A stretch of 55,579 nucleotides of DNA, taken from positions 1 to 55,579 of the forward strand of contig JBBHKE010001408.1 in assembly GCA_037447655.1 (NCBI GenBank), given 5' to 3'. Under the pieces are notes generated by a model, which worked only from the letters and a program-made list of their open reading frames with translations, made no database searches and was not told the DNA's origin. Positions 44,401 through 55,533 of the stretch are shown here, in pieces. The stretch is from Zygnema cylindricum (Eukaryota; Streptophyta; Zygnematophyceae; Zygnematales; Zygnemataceae). How positions within the stretch are numbered: the first letter of the stretch is position 1; every line of letters starts with the position of its first letter. Both the position numbers and the translations under genes were made by a program.

Positions 44401-47380
44401 CAAATCCACGGTAAAAAGTGACAAACCTTGTAGATCGTTGCACGAACTTGTGATTTCGACTGGAAATTGTGCCCTAACTTTGCAATCAGTTTTCCTGTTA
44501 CGGTGTTTAGCAAATGAATGGAGTTGTCAAATGAGGATCCCACTGCCAAAAAATAACCGTCTGGAGACCAAACTGCAGTCCTTACCCCCAAACCAATGGC
44601 ATATGCTTGGTACTGAAATAAGCAATAACCATCGGCTGAATAAACCAATACCTGCATGGACTCCGAAAATTGACACAATTGTAAAAATTGACACCATAGT
44701 AAAAGCTGACACCATAGCAAAATTGACACCAGAGTAAAAATTGAAACTAGTGTAAAAATTCAAACCAGAGTTAAAATTGAGTTAACACCATTGTAACAAT
44801 TGACGCACTGTAAAAATTGACAGCATGGAAAAATTGACACCATAGTAGAAATTGGCACCACAATAGACTTTGTTGTCATTTAAAGCCAAAATTTGCTCAT
44901 TGCTAGAAAAAAAAATTAATCATCATTATCTCAGCGTCGTTAAGTAACCTGCCTTAGATGCTTTTATCCCCATTATATTACACCAGACATTTAGAATAAG
45001 CAAATGAATCCACAGACAATATTATTGCTCATTCAAGTGATACTCCAGACTCATGATCCGAATCAATTTCTCACCCTGTATTCAAGAAGACTGTCCCATA
45101 TTGCAATTCTCAAGTTATCCGGAGACCATTGAACATCCGCCAAGTCCTGTGTTTCCGGTATGAAGGTCCGGATTACATCCCAAGTCTCACATGAGACAAT
45201 GTTAACAATATCTTTGGACTCATGACGAGTTACAAGAGCCATATAACAACCATCAGAGCTGAAAGCCAATCCTCGAGAAACATGTTTTGGCCAAAAAAAT
45301 TGGACGCACTGAGAACTGTGATCACATAGACTGATGAATTCATTAGTTTTTCATTCTGATAGGATAATTATATATTATTATCATAGGTACGCTATTACTG
45401 GCGAAACTGGCGCAAAATCAACGTAATCAGACAGAATAATGCAGGTTTTTTTACAAATTTGCATGCTTTTCTGCATACTTATTACAATTTTAATGCCAGT
45501 TACAGGACTTGTATAATTCCCCTACGAGAAATTGCAAAGGTGTAAGTAGCAATCCAGTGCATTTCTTGGTCAACTAAAAAACCACGGCAAAGCCATAACA
45601 AAAGAGTGATAAGACATGCATGCAACAGTTATTGAGAAAATGTAAGATGGAATAAGTGAAACAATCAAGTGCACTTTGGTCAATTGTGGAATGTAAGCAA
45701 ACATTACGAAGAGAATGCAATGAAAAAACAATTGAGTGAATAAGGGTTAAACCAGATATAGCCTTTCCACGCATTTTCACACTTCTGAACTACGATGCAA
45801 TCAAAAGGATGATCAAAAGTATGATGTAAAATCATACCTGATTGTGGACCATATATTGATGCGAATTTGAAAATCTGAAGTGGTAATAATATGGTCCCCG
45901 AGAGGTGTCCAACGAGCATGTACTAATCCCAGTATGGAGGACTCATTTATGCAACACTTCCAAGCTGTCTCCCTCACTGAAAAAGCCTGCAAGTATATAT
46001 TTAGATGATATTATGGATTCAATACAAAAAAAAAATACTGATAAGCAATGTGATGGTAGTAACACAGAAATTTGCGAGTAGGTGAAGCTTATTCTGTGAA
46101 GCATATTTTATGAAGATTTCTGTGGAGCTTATTTTGTGAAGCATATATTTGAAGCATATTGTGAAGCATATTGTGAAGCATATTGTGAAGCATATTTTCT
46201 GAAGCTTATTTTCTGAAGCATAGAAAAGCATATTATGTGAAGCTTAAAGAAGAATATTTTGTGAAGCTGTGAGGGTGGCATTGAAAAGAAAAGTAAGATG
46301 TACTGCTTGTTTTCTTTTGACAACCAGACCAAAGTTTGTATACCGCTACATTGTAAATCGCTATCGCAATAAGAAACAATAAGTATGGAGACAGTTTTAG
46401 TGTTAAAAATAATCCTATTTCCTGCGCGTGGACGATTGTGAAGTGCAAAAAGAAAAACAATTATCTTTACTAACGCTATTTAGTGTTTAGATGCCAAAGA
46501 AATACTGGGACCGAATTAGTGTTTTAAGCGTAATTAATAATGATAACAGTAATAATTTACGGCGTAATGTGTAAAAACAGGATTCGGTTTCATTCTCAAA
46601 CCTGAACGATTCCTTCGGCAAATAAAGCACATAAGATATTTACTGAGTTGGAGGCCCATTCTACCAAGCTTATCTTTCCTTTGCATATGAAAAACTGAAC
46701 AATCTGCATGGAAACAGCGAGGAAAAGGCTTTGTCTCAATATATTTGAATTTTGATTAATTTTTATTTTTTTTTCCTCTGGTTCAAAATTCATCATCTTT
46801 TGGTTTAAACAAAAATACAAGTAAACTCATACAAGCAATAAAAGTGTTTGCATCATCTTTGCAACACCGCCAATCGCGACATTTCCATCTGTAGCAAAAA
46901 TGTATTTCCATTTTTAGCAAAATGTTGGATTCATTTTAGGGTTTGGACCATCCAGGAGGCGAAAAACTTCAGCAAAGAAAAAATGGTTTTTTTTTGGCAA
47001 ACTATAAACTTAAACAATAAAAACCGGTCTATTTTTATTCAAATAAACCTCCAGCTGTTTCCATTACAACAATTCGACATTAATTGAAAACGATGATGTA
47101 TAATATTCTAATTCACACTTCACATTCTAATTCAAAATTCATATTTTACTGTAAAAATTTACATCCTAATTCACTATTCATACTCTAATTCACACTTGGT
47201 TTTCTACTCCATTCCATATTCAAATCCACAGTTCTTATCTGGTGATATTTCTAGAATCTTCACCTGCAAGGTTTCAACTTCTCTGACTACCAGCCTGTGG
47301 TCTACAGAGACAGCCAGAAGCGTGCCATCCGGCGAGAATACACAGGGGCCTGTCTGCCGCCACGTGTCACTCAGCTCCAT
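41474..47380 (-). CDS. WRAP73/WDR8-family WD-repeat protein, eight exons
   Basis: Exons (- strand): 47380-47264, 46703-46602, 45986-45838, 45330-45075, 44651-44427, 43646-43510, 42457-42354, 41928-41474. They join in phase to 1545 nt (514 residues) without a stop. Order matches animal WRAP73: VFSPDG and RLVVREVETLQ (1-39), LVEWASNSVNILCALF (about 51-66), ARWTPLGDHIITTSDFQIRI, MALVTRHESKDIVNIV, VQWSPDNLRIAIWDSLLEYR (to 208), LGVRTAVWSPDGYFLAVGSS, PNPKQGIG (to 364), and a last exon with MPSVLWIWDTS and WEPSSNRLALCTNSS. Family members bind SSX2IP/Msd1 and anchor microtubule minus ends at centrosomes or spindle poles. An acidic tail of four EDEN(x)ED repeats near the C-terminus is extra; human WRAP73 is about 460 residues. 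An ATG at 47404 is an alternative start. Confidence 0.93.
42009..42230. mobile_element. TA-family MITE in WRAP73 intron 7, diverged
   Basis: Left TACACCGTGTATTGCTATTAG. The inner inverted blocks are TGTGCACATGTCAGATTT and AATCAGACAAGTGTGCACGG, then GGCCAAAAAAAACATCAACA. The right terminus has decayed to AGAGACCACGGCATGG. Confidence 0.7.
42495..42795. repeat. GTGAAA-type hexamer repeat in WRAP73 intron 6
   Basis: On the + strand about 45 units of AGTGAAA/GTGAAAGT with variants (GAGAGT, GGAAGT). The Ser/Lys/Glu open frame is a repeat translation. Confidence 0.9.
43180..43520. repeat. CT-rich tract at the 5' end of WRAP73 intron 6
   Basis: Pyrimidine-rich on the + strand, thus purine-rich at the start of the intron on the coding strand, with CATCAT trinucleotide patches (43328-43385). 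It abuts the exon 6 donor GAG/GTGAGA. Confidence 0.75.
43855..43995. repeat. GACATAA tandem repeat in WRAP73 intron 5
   Basis: About 14 copies of a 9-10 bp unit (AGACATAACG, GGCATAATA), arranged in a higher-order period of about 55 bp. Confidence 0.88.
44660..44865. repeat. About 18-bp repeat AAAATTGACACCATAGTA in WRAP73 intron 4
   Basis: Roughly ten copies with substitutions on the + strand, starting directly at the exon 5 acceptor. The first units follow TGCATGGACTCCGAAAATTGAC. Confidence 0.85.
46078..46265. repeat. 14-bp repeat GTGAAGCATATTGT in WRAP73 intron 2
   Basis: About 12 copies on the + strand with variants TTTCTGAAGCTTATT. Nearby DNA also carries ATTAGTGT / ACGCTATTT words typical of TA-family interiors (46465-46530). 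Confidence 0.85.
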
Positions 47381-47647
47381 CGAACGGTCGTTATTACTTG
47401 TCACATGTAAAACAGATTAACCAGCAGCATACAGTACAGTACAGTAGTCTAGGTCAAGAGGATTCGCAAGTCTCCTTCAAGCAAATTTACAAATACTCAC
47501 TTAGAGTTTGAAATTTCAATGAATTCAAAATTGAAAATTTGAAGTTTTAAAGTTTGAAGTTTGAAAGCAGAGTGGATCTTCACTGTCCTGTAATGAAGTA
47601 CAGTTACTGTACGGCAGTATTGTACTTTACTGAACTGTACTGTACTG
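47381..47647. other. 5' flank of WRAP73; no core promoter motif recognised
   Basis: Contains repeats of CAGTACAGTACAGTA (about 47430-47446) and ACTGTACTGTACTGTAC (about 47634-47649), plus a GAAGTTTGAAA repeat (about 47535-47570). No TATA or other start-site motif is convincing. Confidence 0.4.
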
Positions 47648-48300
47648 TACACCGCGCATCGTTATTAGTGTCAACAACTCTAATTTGGGTTCTTAAAATC
47701 TTGATATTTTTCCAAAAATAGTATACGTGATTTTATTTTTTCCTTGACTTTAATTGAGGTTCCGTACAAAATAGCGTCAAAGACTGAAAGTACAGCTTTA
47801 TATAATTAGTGTGGTGTACGGATTATGTCAGACCGTACATATATGTACCTTTTTACTTTAAATTATAAAAAATAAATTATAAATTATACCCGCATGCATA
47901 TGAACATGCGCTGGAAAAATGGGTTCAATCTTGTCGCCAAAAACCTCGTTCGCACACGATCTCCTATAATCGCCTGTTCTGCAGTGTGAACGTCAAATAT
48001 GTTCGCATGTGGGAAGTCATGATCTTACAGTTAAAGAAGTGAATTGTTTTTATTTTACACGTCCAAGTAAACCGTCTTGAAACTGTGTACTCTTACTTCA
48101 TGTGAACTTTTCCTGTTCAGTTTATATAAACACTATAACATGTATTTTGTCCAATTAGCGTCAATATGTACTATATTTCGGTGCAACGAACGAATATAGC
48201 GTAAATGTTTATTCTAATATGTTGTTTATATGTCATTTCACTCCCAATTATAATTAATGTATACGTTAATAAGGGGTCGAAGTGACAATGTACCACAAAT
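47648..48300. mobile_element. TA-family element, left end and eroded body
   Basis: The left end CACCGCGCATCGTTATTAG, then GTGTCAACAACTCTAATTTG, matches the terminus of 50911-51452 and its inverted right arm (CAAATTAGTGTCGTTGACAC). Words such as TGTGGTGTACGGATTATG recur inside both. No right terminus was found, and the right boundary given is only where resemblance fades. Confidence 0.55.
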
Positions 48301-48340
48301 TACAATGAATGAATTAAAATAAATAAAATAAAAATACAAC

Positions 48341-48380
48341 ATTTGGCGTTAATGATATTTGGGACGGGTTAACGCCAAAT
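48341..48380. other. Perfect 12-bp inverted repeat (hairpin)
   Basis: Arms ATTTGGCGTTAA (48341-48352) and TTAACGCCAAAT (48369-48380) are separated by 16 bases. It could be a stem-loop or the inner part of a small TIR element; no matching outer termini were found. Confidence 0.75.
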
Positions 48381-48454
48381 GCATACAATCCACATAAAAA
48401 TGGATCCCTTATTCAACGAATCTCATCCATCAATTTATTTTTTGTTTTTTTAGG

Positions 48455-49690
48455 GATTTGACGTTGCGCCGTCATTTTGGCAAACGAACACATCTCATTC
48501 GTTTCATGAAGAAGCAGGCGAAAATAACGCCGCCACCTTCATTTCATTTCCATGGATTCGAGGTCGAATGCGACGGCTCATTCTCCCTCTGCATATGGCA
48601 TGTCACTCCATTTACCTCTTCATTACCTCCGCCCCTCTTTCACGCTCCCTTTTTCTCTCGAATCTATCCATGCTGACCTCCATGTTTTTTTATTGAGGGT
48701 TTCTAAAATGTGCTCTCCCACATTTATGCCCTCTCCCTCTACCTCTCTCTCATACTTCCAATCTATCTCCATTCCCACTCTCTTTCTCTCCCTTCTCTCT
48801 CTCTCACAAACTCCATTTCCCTCTATTTCTCCCTCTCTCTCTCCCTCTCCCTTTCACTCCCTTTCTCACCCTCTAAATTTGCCGCACTATCTTTATCCTC
48901 TCCTCTCCATCTTCCTACTCTCCCGATCTGTCGCCATCTCTCTCTCTCTTTTATTTTGTCACTCTATCTTCATGCTATTATGTTTTTTAGGGTCATTCAA
49001 TCTCTCGTTTTTATATTGTGTGTTTTTCTCTCCCTTATGGTAATCGGCGACGAGGCTGTATCGTCGCTGAATGGAATGTATTACTATACTTTCATTCAAT
49101 GACAGTAACGCGTCGTCGCTAAATGGCATGTTTATTTTTCCGTCCTCTTCTACCTATCCTATCGATTTTTTCCTTTTTCCCACTCCCCCTCTCCCACTCC
49201 CTCTCCCCTTCCCTCGATCTACCATTATCTCTACCTTTCTCTTCGCACTCCCTTATCTACTCTCTCTCACTCCCTCTCGCTTTCCCTTCTATTTTCCATA
49301 TGCTGCATTACTTTCCTCTCTCTCCCCCATTCCCTCTCCCCATCCCTTGATCTGCAGCTATCTCTCCCACCCACATTCCCCTTTCCTCTCCCCGTCACTC
49401 TCTTCATCTGCCGCACTACCTCCCTCCCCCTCTCCCTCTCCCTTGCCCTCTCCCTTTTCCTCACCTTTCCCCTCTCCCTCTCCCGTGATCTTCACCATTA
49501 CAATTACACGTTTTGACATTAATTTTTTAAACCAACTCCGTTGTTGTATTTAATTATTTGTTGTAGGCTCAAAATTTCATTGAGGCAACTGATTGCGATG
49601 AGGAACAAATGCATGGATTGTGGACATGTCATCGACTCTTTTTTATTGCATTTAGTATTAGGTCTTCCAAACAAATTTGTACTTGCAAAT
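48455..49690 (+). other. Possible exons of an unrecognised + strand gene
   Basis: Two stretches look coding. After a T-rich run and AG at 48453-48454, a frame reads GFDVAPSFWQTNTSHSFHEE and stays open through FPWIRGRMRRL. After TTGTTGTAG at 49566, a frame reads AQNFIEATDCDEEQMHGLW and ends CTCK before TGA at 49690. Between them is CT-rich low-complexity DNA (48600-49490). No family is recognised, no start was found, and the phase of the join could not be confirmed. Confidence 0.25.
48600..49490. repeat. CT-rich low-complexity region
   Basis: Long runs of CTCTC, CCCTCTC and TTCCC on the + strand. All the Ser/Leu/Pro-rich open frames in it follow from composition. Confidence 0.85.
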
Positions 49691-49807
49691 GATTACAATC
49701 AAAGGTGATAACTAAAGTTAACGGCATTCCGAAAGGATCCTACGATTCCGCGTATTCCGGATCCTTTGCATACGAGTTTTCCGTGTTTTTTAGGGTTGGC
49801 TTTTTAG

Positions 49808-50260
49808 TAGTGTTGTGTATCGGTAAGGATTTGCCGATAACCGATATGGGCCTTTTTTCGGCTAGCCGATAATCGATATATCGGTAAGGAAATATATGTA
49901 CGGACCGTACTGATAAAACGTACGGCCAGTTCACTCAACTGTACGTGTTATTCCCCCCCACGCGCCCAACCCCTATCTACTGAGGTGCCTACCAATCAGA
50001 TCATTTGTACAAGCCGAAAGTACAGTAGCCGGTATACATATGTACGACTTTAGTACGGCTCCATTTAAAACGATGTACCTTTCACATCCGACGCCACGAC
50101 TTTGTCCGTTTCTTGCTTGAAATCCACTGGAAACCTGCCACGTGTACTCCGAACAGAAATTTAGAAAGTACAAATATATCGGTAACTCTGACCGTTCGAT
50201 AACCAATAACTATCGGTATCAGTGTTATCGCGATAATTTTTTTACCGATACACAACACTA
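49808..50260. mobile_element. hAT-like MITE (453 bp), with another element at its right edge
   Basis: TIRs TAGTGTTGTGTATCGG and CCGATACACAACACTA are perfect inverses. The left flank is CTTTTTAG (49800-49807). The matching CTTTTTAG is found at 50752-50759, after the TA-family element that inserted exactly at the terminal TA. Removing that element restores an exact 8-bp target duplication. Confidence 0.92.
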
Positions 50261-50751
50261 CACCGTGAATCGCTATTAGCGTAATGAAATAGATAGCGTA
50301 ATGAAACAATTAGCGTACTTTACGGTAAATTGTGTTTTTTCGGGTACACCATGATACTAATTTATCATGTACTCTAATTTGTAAACTGCTTTGTAAAAAT
50401 TTTCAGCACATAATATGTCCACACTAAAAAACAAATTTGTACGAAACTGTTCAAATCGTACGCCGTCGCGTTTTTTTGACATCTGCGTATGCCGGAAAAT
50501 ATTTACGCAATTATATATTATTATATTTTCTGTACTTTTAAATATAAAAATGTACGGTGTAGTACAGATATAACAGTCCGTACACCACACTATTTAAAAG
50601 GGAACTAAATTACAGTTATGAACCGCATTGAGCGGGGTACCTCAAATAACGTGCAAAAACATTTAGCGTACTTTATTCTATTTGAGAATTTGCCCCAAAA
50701 AAAGGGGTACCCCAATTAGCGTCATGTACGCTAATAGCGATTCGCGGTGTA
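50259..50751. mobile_element. TA-family TIR element inserted at the end of a hAT-like MITE
   Basis: Ends CACCGTGAATCGCTATTAG and CTAATAGCGATTCGCGGTG, each bounded by TA (50259-50260 and 50750-50751). The interior carries many ATTAGCGTAATG / ACGCTAAT words and a core CGTACGCCGTCGCG. It proves that TA is the duplicated target and that the element proper starts at CACCG. Confidence 0.92.
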
Positions 50752-50759
50752 CTTTTTAG

Positions 50760-50910
50760 GGTTTAAAAAACCCTAAAAAATAAAAATAAAAAATTCAGTT
50801 TGACCGCAATGACACCGGCGGTGCCTTGCGGCGTTTCGGGAATACGTAGGTGCTATTTTTGCCCTAATTGTCCTGTACGGCTGTACGGTAGAAGGTCTTT
50901 ACTAGAAGAC
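50760..50910. other. Short spacer with inverted telo-like repeat
   Basis: Opens with an inverted pair TTTAGGGTTT / AAACCCTAAA (about 50754-50780), then GC-richer DNA without features up to the next element. Confidence 0.5.
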
Positions 50911-51452
50911 TACACCGCGCATCGTTATTAGTGTCAAAGTTTAAATAGTGTGGAAGTAAATATACCGTCATTGACGCTAATTAAGATTTTTTTTTTTTTT
51001 TTTTAAAAGGTGTATTCTAATTTCGGCGTTTATGCTAATTTGGGAACAGCAAAAATGGAATATTCGTTGTACGATTATATACATTAATATATGTATCCGT
51101 ACACGATATAAAATATCGTACGCCGTCGTGAAATTCAAAAATCCGTACATGTAAGACTAATTTACGTGTCAGAACAATCCCGTTTTTTAGCGCACGATCC
51201 TATGCGTGCGCGTCTGATTTAACTCATTTTTTGTAAAATTTTCACTTGAAAAGGTACATTTGTGTACGATCTTAAATCCACCGTACACCACAATATTTAG
51301 ATATTATTGTAATTCGTCCTTTACGCTATTTTGTACGGTACCTTAATTAACGTCAAGGAAAAATTAAAATCATGTATCCTATTTGAGGAAAAAAATCAAA
51401 ATTTTAAGAACCCAAATTAGTGTCGTTGACACTAATAACGATGCGCGGTGTA
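50911..51452. mobile_element. TIR element, TA family, 542-bp subfamily
   Basis: Ends CACCGCGCATCGTTATTAG and CTAATAACGATGCGCGGTG are exact inverses with TA edges. Inner words ATCGTACGCCGTCG and CCGTACACCACA recur in 50259-50751 and 47648. No coding capacity. Confidence 0.88.
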
Positions 51453-52306
51453 CTGTACAGTTCAGTAGTCGAGATTTAAATAGAATCCACGCGTGCAAGC
51501 GCTTCGCACGTGTGAAACACAGCTCACGCGTAAAGTCGGTTCGACAGGCAGAAAGCGGTTTCCATTCATAATCAAATAATCTTCTTCTCTTTTTCATTGA
51601 AAAGTGAAAACAGACCATCTGAGATACAACCTATCACTAGAAATAGAAATTTGGATTCTTATGAGAACACAGAAAGCTTAGCTTCCCATGTAGGTTTGAA
51701 AGCTGTCAAACCGCGCTTGGTTTTAACTTTTTCGGGTTCCGACTGTTGTCGTATCTGCAAATCGAACTGCCAAAGCGGAAGGTGTGTTTCTAATAAATAA
51801 GTACATATGTTCCGTCGTTTCTGCTGACGTGGAAACTGACATTTTGGTGTGTGCAAATCCGTTTCCTGTGGTTACTTGGCTTTTGATATACGATATTCCG
51901 CGGCAGACATATCGGTCCCCTTTTGTATTCTCGGTCACGATTTCTGTTGACTGTTGCAACTTGTGACCTGGCTTTTTCTTATTTGTAATTCGCGTAAGAA
52001 CTAGCCAGAGTTTTCTTGTTTCGATGAAGACACACTCCAATGATTGGTTATTGAGACGACAATTTTGTCATTGAAGAAATCGACGACTTTCCGGCTATAG
52101 ATCTCATCTGATATTATCAAATTTTGAAAAACTGCGATACCGAGTTAACGACATTTTAACTTTCCGGGATCGGCTTTTGCGGGAATAGCATTTGTGAGGT
52201 GTGTTTTTGGCTTTTTGCTTCGAAAAAAGCCCTTCAGTAGTTTGTCGAGTTGACCGCAGATTGTTGTTGACTTCTCAAAATGTACATTAATAATGAGCCT
52301 AGACTG
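51453..52306. other. No gene recognised
   Basis: GC-balanced DNA with opposed short open frames (up to 105 codons) on both strands and no motif. The left part begins with CTGTACAGTTCAGTAG, the GTAC-rich context seen next to several TA-family insertions. Confidence 0.4.
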
Positions 52307-52528
52307 TACCACCGCGAATCGTTATTAGCGTCAAGGTTTTTTTCGCCACTTAAAAAATATTTTCTCCGTACACACTTGTCAAATTTTCAATTGGAGACCG
52401 CCAATCGGAAGTTGAGAATGCTACCTTTCAATCGCACCCGTCAGATCTACATCCGACATGTGTGTACGGATAATATATGTTTTAAGTGGGGGAAAAAAAC
52501 ATTGACGCTAATAGCGATTCACGGTGTA
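52307..52528. mobile_element. TA-family MITE, 222 bp
   Basis: Left TACCACCGCGAATCGTTATTAG (one extra C), right CTAATAGCGATTCACGGTGTA. The inner inverted pair TTTTCTCCGTACACACTTGT / ACATGTGTGTACGGATAA and GACCGCCAATCGGAAG place it with 1056 and 29805. Confidence 0.85.
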
Positions 52529-53014
52529 CTGCAAGTCTGCAACTCACAGTCTACGTTGACTTTATCTCCCTACCGCTAACATTTTACCGCACCTCTGCCG
52601 AACCTATCAGGTGAAATCTCAAAGGATCTAAGCAGTGAACGAAGCAGGGGAAACTTCCGCGGAACAGATTTCTAATGTGTTACAACAAAAGTTAAAATAC
52701 GCTAAAAGTTAAAAATTAAGCTTCCAGCAGGCAAACCTAAGCATTTGTTGTTACGCTGTTCTGAAGGTTAGAATGTACGGCGGCGTAACACATGGTCATA
52801 TGTAATGATGCATTTTCCAACGAAGAAAAGGACATTAAACTCGGGAGAAAATATATCGACTGGTTAATCTGAGGGCTCAGATTCATCTTCGCAGTTTTCG
52901 GGCAAAAGTCTGGTCGTACAGAAAATATGTTTATCCAATACGACAAAAATCTTAGTACAGACCTTTTGTGAATTCTTTACAGCAGTAAACAATTAGTCCC
53001 GTACATAATTACAC
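52529..53014. other. No gene seen between two TIR elements
   Basis: Unremarkable AT-leaning DNA. The only open frame above 60 codons (- strand, 52946-52737) has no motif. Confidence 0.4.
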
Positions 53015-53693
53015 TACACCGCGAATCGTAATTAGAGTAATGAAAAAATTAGAGTAAAAAAACAAAAAAAAAACAATTAGAGTAATGAACTCTAATTTAT
53101 GTGACAGAACTTTTTCACAGAAGAAGTTTACTCTAATTTATTTAAGTACTCTATATTGGGTTATGTCGGCAATAAATTTCCGCGGTGAAATTATGAACAC
53201 TAAATTACGTTGATGTACAGAATCTGTCAGTCCGTATAGTTTTGACGTCATTATGACGTTGGTATTATTTGTCGCGCTGAATGTCAGCTGATGTTTACAC
53301 TGACGACGATGTTGTCGACGGACGAGAGTTATGCTAACGGCTTTTTTTCGATGTGATTAATTTTTCGTTTAGTGCGACTTCACGTGCGAGCGCGATTGTA
53401 TTAAATCATTATTTGTACTTTTTTACTTACAAAAGTACAATTTTGCACGGTCGAATGTCGTCCGTACTCCACACTATTTAAAACGAACCTATATTACAAT
53501 TTTGTTACGCTAATTAAACTTACCTAAATAAAAAAAACATTACATAACCCAATATAGAGTACTTAAATAAATTAGAGTAAACTTCTTCTGTGAAAAAGTT
53601 CTATCACATAAATTAGAGTTCATTACTCTAATTGTTTTTTTTTTGTTTTTTTACTCTAATTTTTTCATTACTCTAATTACGATTCGCGGTGTA
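53015..53693. mobile_element. TIR element, TA family, 620-bp subfamily, copy 2 (inverted, 679 bp)
   Basis: Ends CACCGCGAATCGTAATTAG and CTAATTACGATTCGCGGTG, TA edges. The core is the reverse complement of 31594-32213 (for example CAGTCCGTATAGTTTTGACG). It carries an extra copy of the AACCCAATATAGAGTACTTA block, at 53156-53170 in inverse form and at 53547, so about 60 bp near its right arm is duplicated. Confidence 0.88.
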
Positions 53694-53862
53694 GTACCCA
53701 TGTCAAAAAACAAATCGTATGTTTCTGTCTCTCCTATACACGTGTGAAGCAAGTCTTCTGCCAGCTGATACGCGCCAAAAAAGTTTCAGTAGAAATAATG
53801 TTTGTACGTCCGCAGTTTTTGTCGTTTTTACCGACCGAAAGCTGCAACTGTATCTCTCCTTA

Positions 53863-55533
53863 GGGTAAGATTCCATTAGGTGAAAAATGGGGCTGTTTAC
53901 TGGACGCCGTACTTTTTCGTACAGATTCGTACAAAAAAATAATTTGTCAGAAAACATGCTTAGGGTGGTATTCCATTAGAGGAAAAGTGGGGCTGTTTAT
54001 TGGACGCCGTACGATTTTGTACATATTCGTACCATTTTTTTTTTGTCAAACTAAACATGACGAAACATGTTTACGGATGGCTCCAGTATTATATGTAAGT
54101 ATCGACCGTTGGATGTTTCACTTTTAGATTCGTGAAGCAATCGCGCAAATTGTCCAGTGTGAAGAGACTGTCCTCGGCGAGGAGAGTTTCTTCATACTGG
54201 TTGCGTACCATTGGGACACGTGGAAAGTTAAAAAAATATCCACGACGAACAGGCGATGAGAAACGAACACGTCGTACACGCCATGTGCCTTCAGCCACGC
54301 TGGATGAAAGTAAACCAAAAATATCCTTGCACGCTCCGTTTGACATCCACCAACCTTCAAAATTTGTCGCGACCTTCAAAGTTTGCCGCGTCTTTTTGCC
54401 ATTCCATTTCGCAGTTTTGATATCCGTTTTCAAAATCAAAATCTGGCCGCAAACTTTTCGTAAGGGTACTTTCCCATGTGCTTAAGTTACAGTTATTTTC
54501 TTTCATTTTCCTCCATAACTTCGAAAAAGAGTGAAAATATGCAGCCATACCAAAAAATTAAAATTACCAGCGCACAAGTTGCGTCACCTTTAAACTTTAT
54601 ATGTACTGCAGTTTGTCGTCTAGCGCGTTTCGACCCACTTTCGCGTCCTTCAAACTCATCTTCAAACTCTGTATAAAATCACCTCCCGAGGTGCTTTTAA
54701 ATAAAGTTCCATGAGGTGAGCGGATAGGCAGGTGTTGTCGCACGTGTCGGAAGTTTTTGACAAGTACTAAAAAAAAACCCACTGCACGTTTCTAGCCAGT
54801 GCGTGATTTTTTTCCGTGCGTTTTTTTGCGTACAAGGGCCGTGGAGGGGGTCTCGACCAACTGACGCCATTTCGCAAAAGCGAAGTCCGTGAAAGCGCCC
54901 CTCTCTCTCCTCTTCCTCTCCCACTACCTCGTCTATCTCACAATTCTTGCAATGAAAAATGTGAATAATGGTATAAAATGAAAGTTCTATAGAAACGATT
55001 TCTTTTTACTATCTTTGGGCGTATTTTGATGGTAAGTAGAGTGGGAACACATTGAAAAACAAAATCCGAAAACCATGGCGGAAAGATTTAAAAATTTTGT
55101 GACGACGACGCTGTCATAATTTGAGAATGACGTCAAAATGTCACAAACCCTAAACATCTACAATGTCACAAGTAGTTAAACGTCTACAACCGTCGCTATT
55201 TTGTAAACGTCATCAATTGTCGCGAGTTTTGTAGTCGTCGACATCAATCACAAATTATACCCACGTGTACATACGTCACAATCTAAAGTGGCGATTTCAT
55301 TTATTTACATAGGAATGCTCTGAAAGTCGTGCGGAGAATCTTCGCTAAAAACAAAGTTACAAGGCTAAAGTTTATTTTTTAAAATTTTAAGAATCAGGAC
55401 TTTAACCTACGTGGCGCCAATCATAATTGAGAAACGTTGTTTATCGGCACGACATAATGGAACGTCGTGCCAGTAAACACTACAAACAGACGTCTCTCCA
55501 TGTTTACTTGGACCGCCTAATGGAATAGAGGCC
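53863..55533. mobile_element. TIR element, TTAGGGTAAGATTCC family (about 1.67 kb), composite
   Basis: Left GGGTAAGATTCCATTAGG, right inverse GGCCTCTATTCCATTAGG, each next to TTA. The left end is present twice, 98 bp apart (53863 and 53961; second version GGGTGGTATTCCATTAGAGG). From 54466 to about 55370 it contains a diverged GGGTAYGTCCCC-type element related to 5489-6433. No transposase frame is recognised. Confidence 0.65.
54466..55370. mobile_element. Diverged Harbinger-like element related to 5489-6433
   Basis: Left end GGGTACTTTCCCATGTGC. Then, in the same order as 5489-6433, come TTTCGACCCACTTTCGC, AAAATCACCTCCCGAGG, TATAAAATGAAAGTTCT, GAATGACGTCAAAATGTCAC and CCCTAAACATCTACAATGTC. The right TIR is not recognisable, so the right boundary is approximate. 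Confidence 0.6.
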
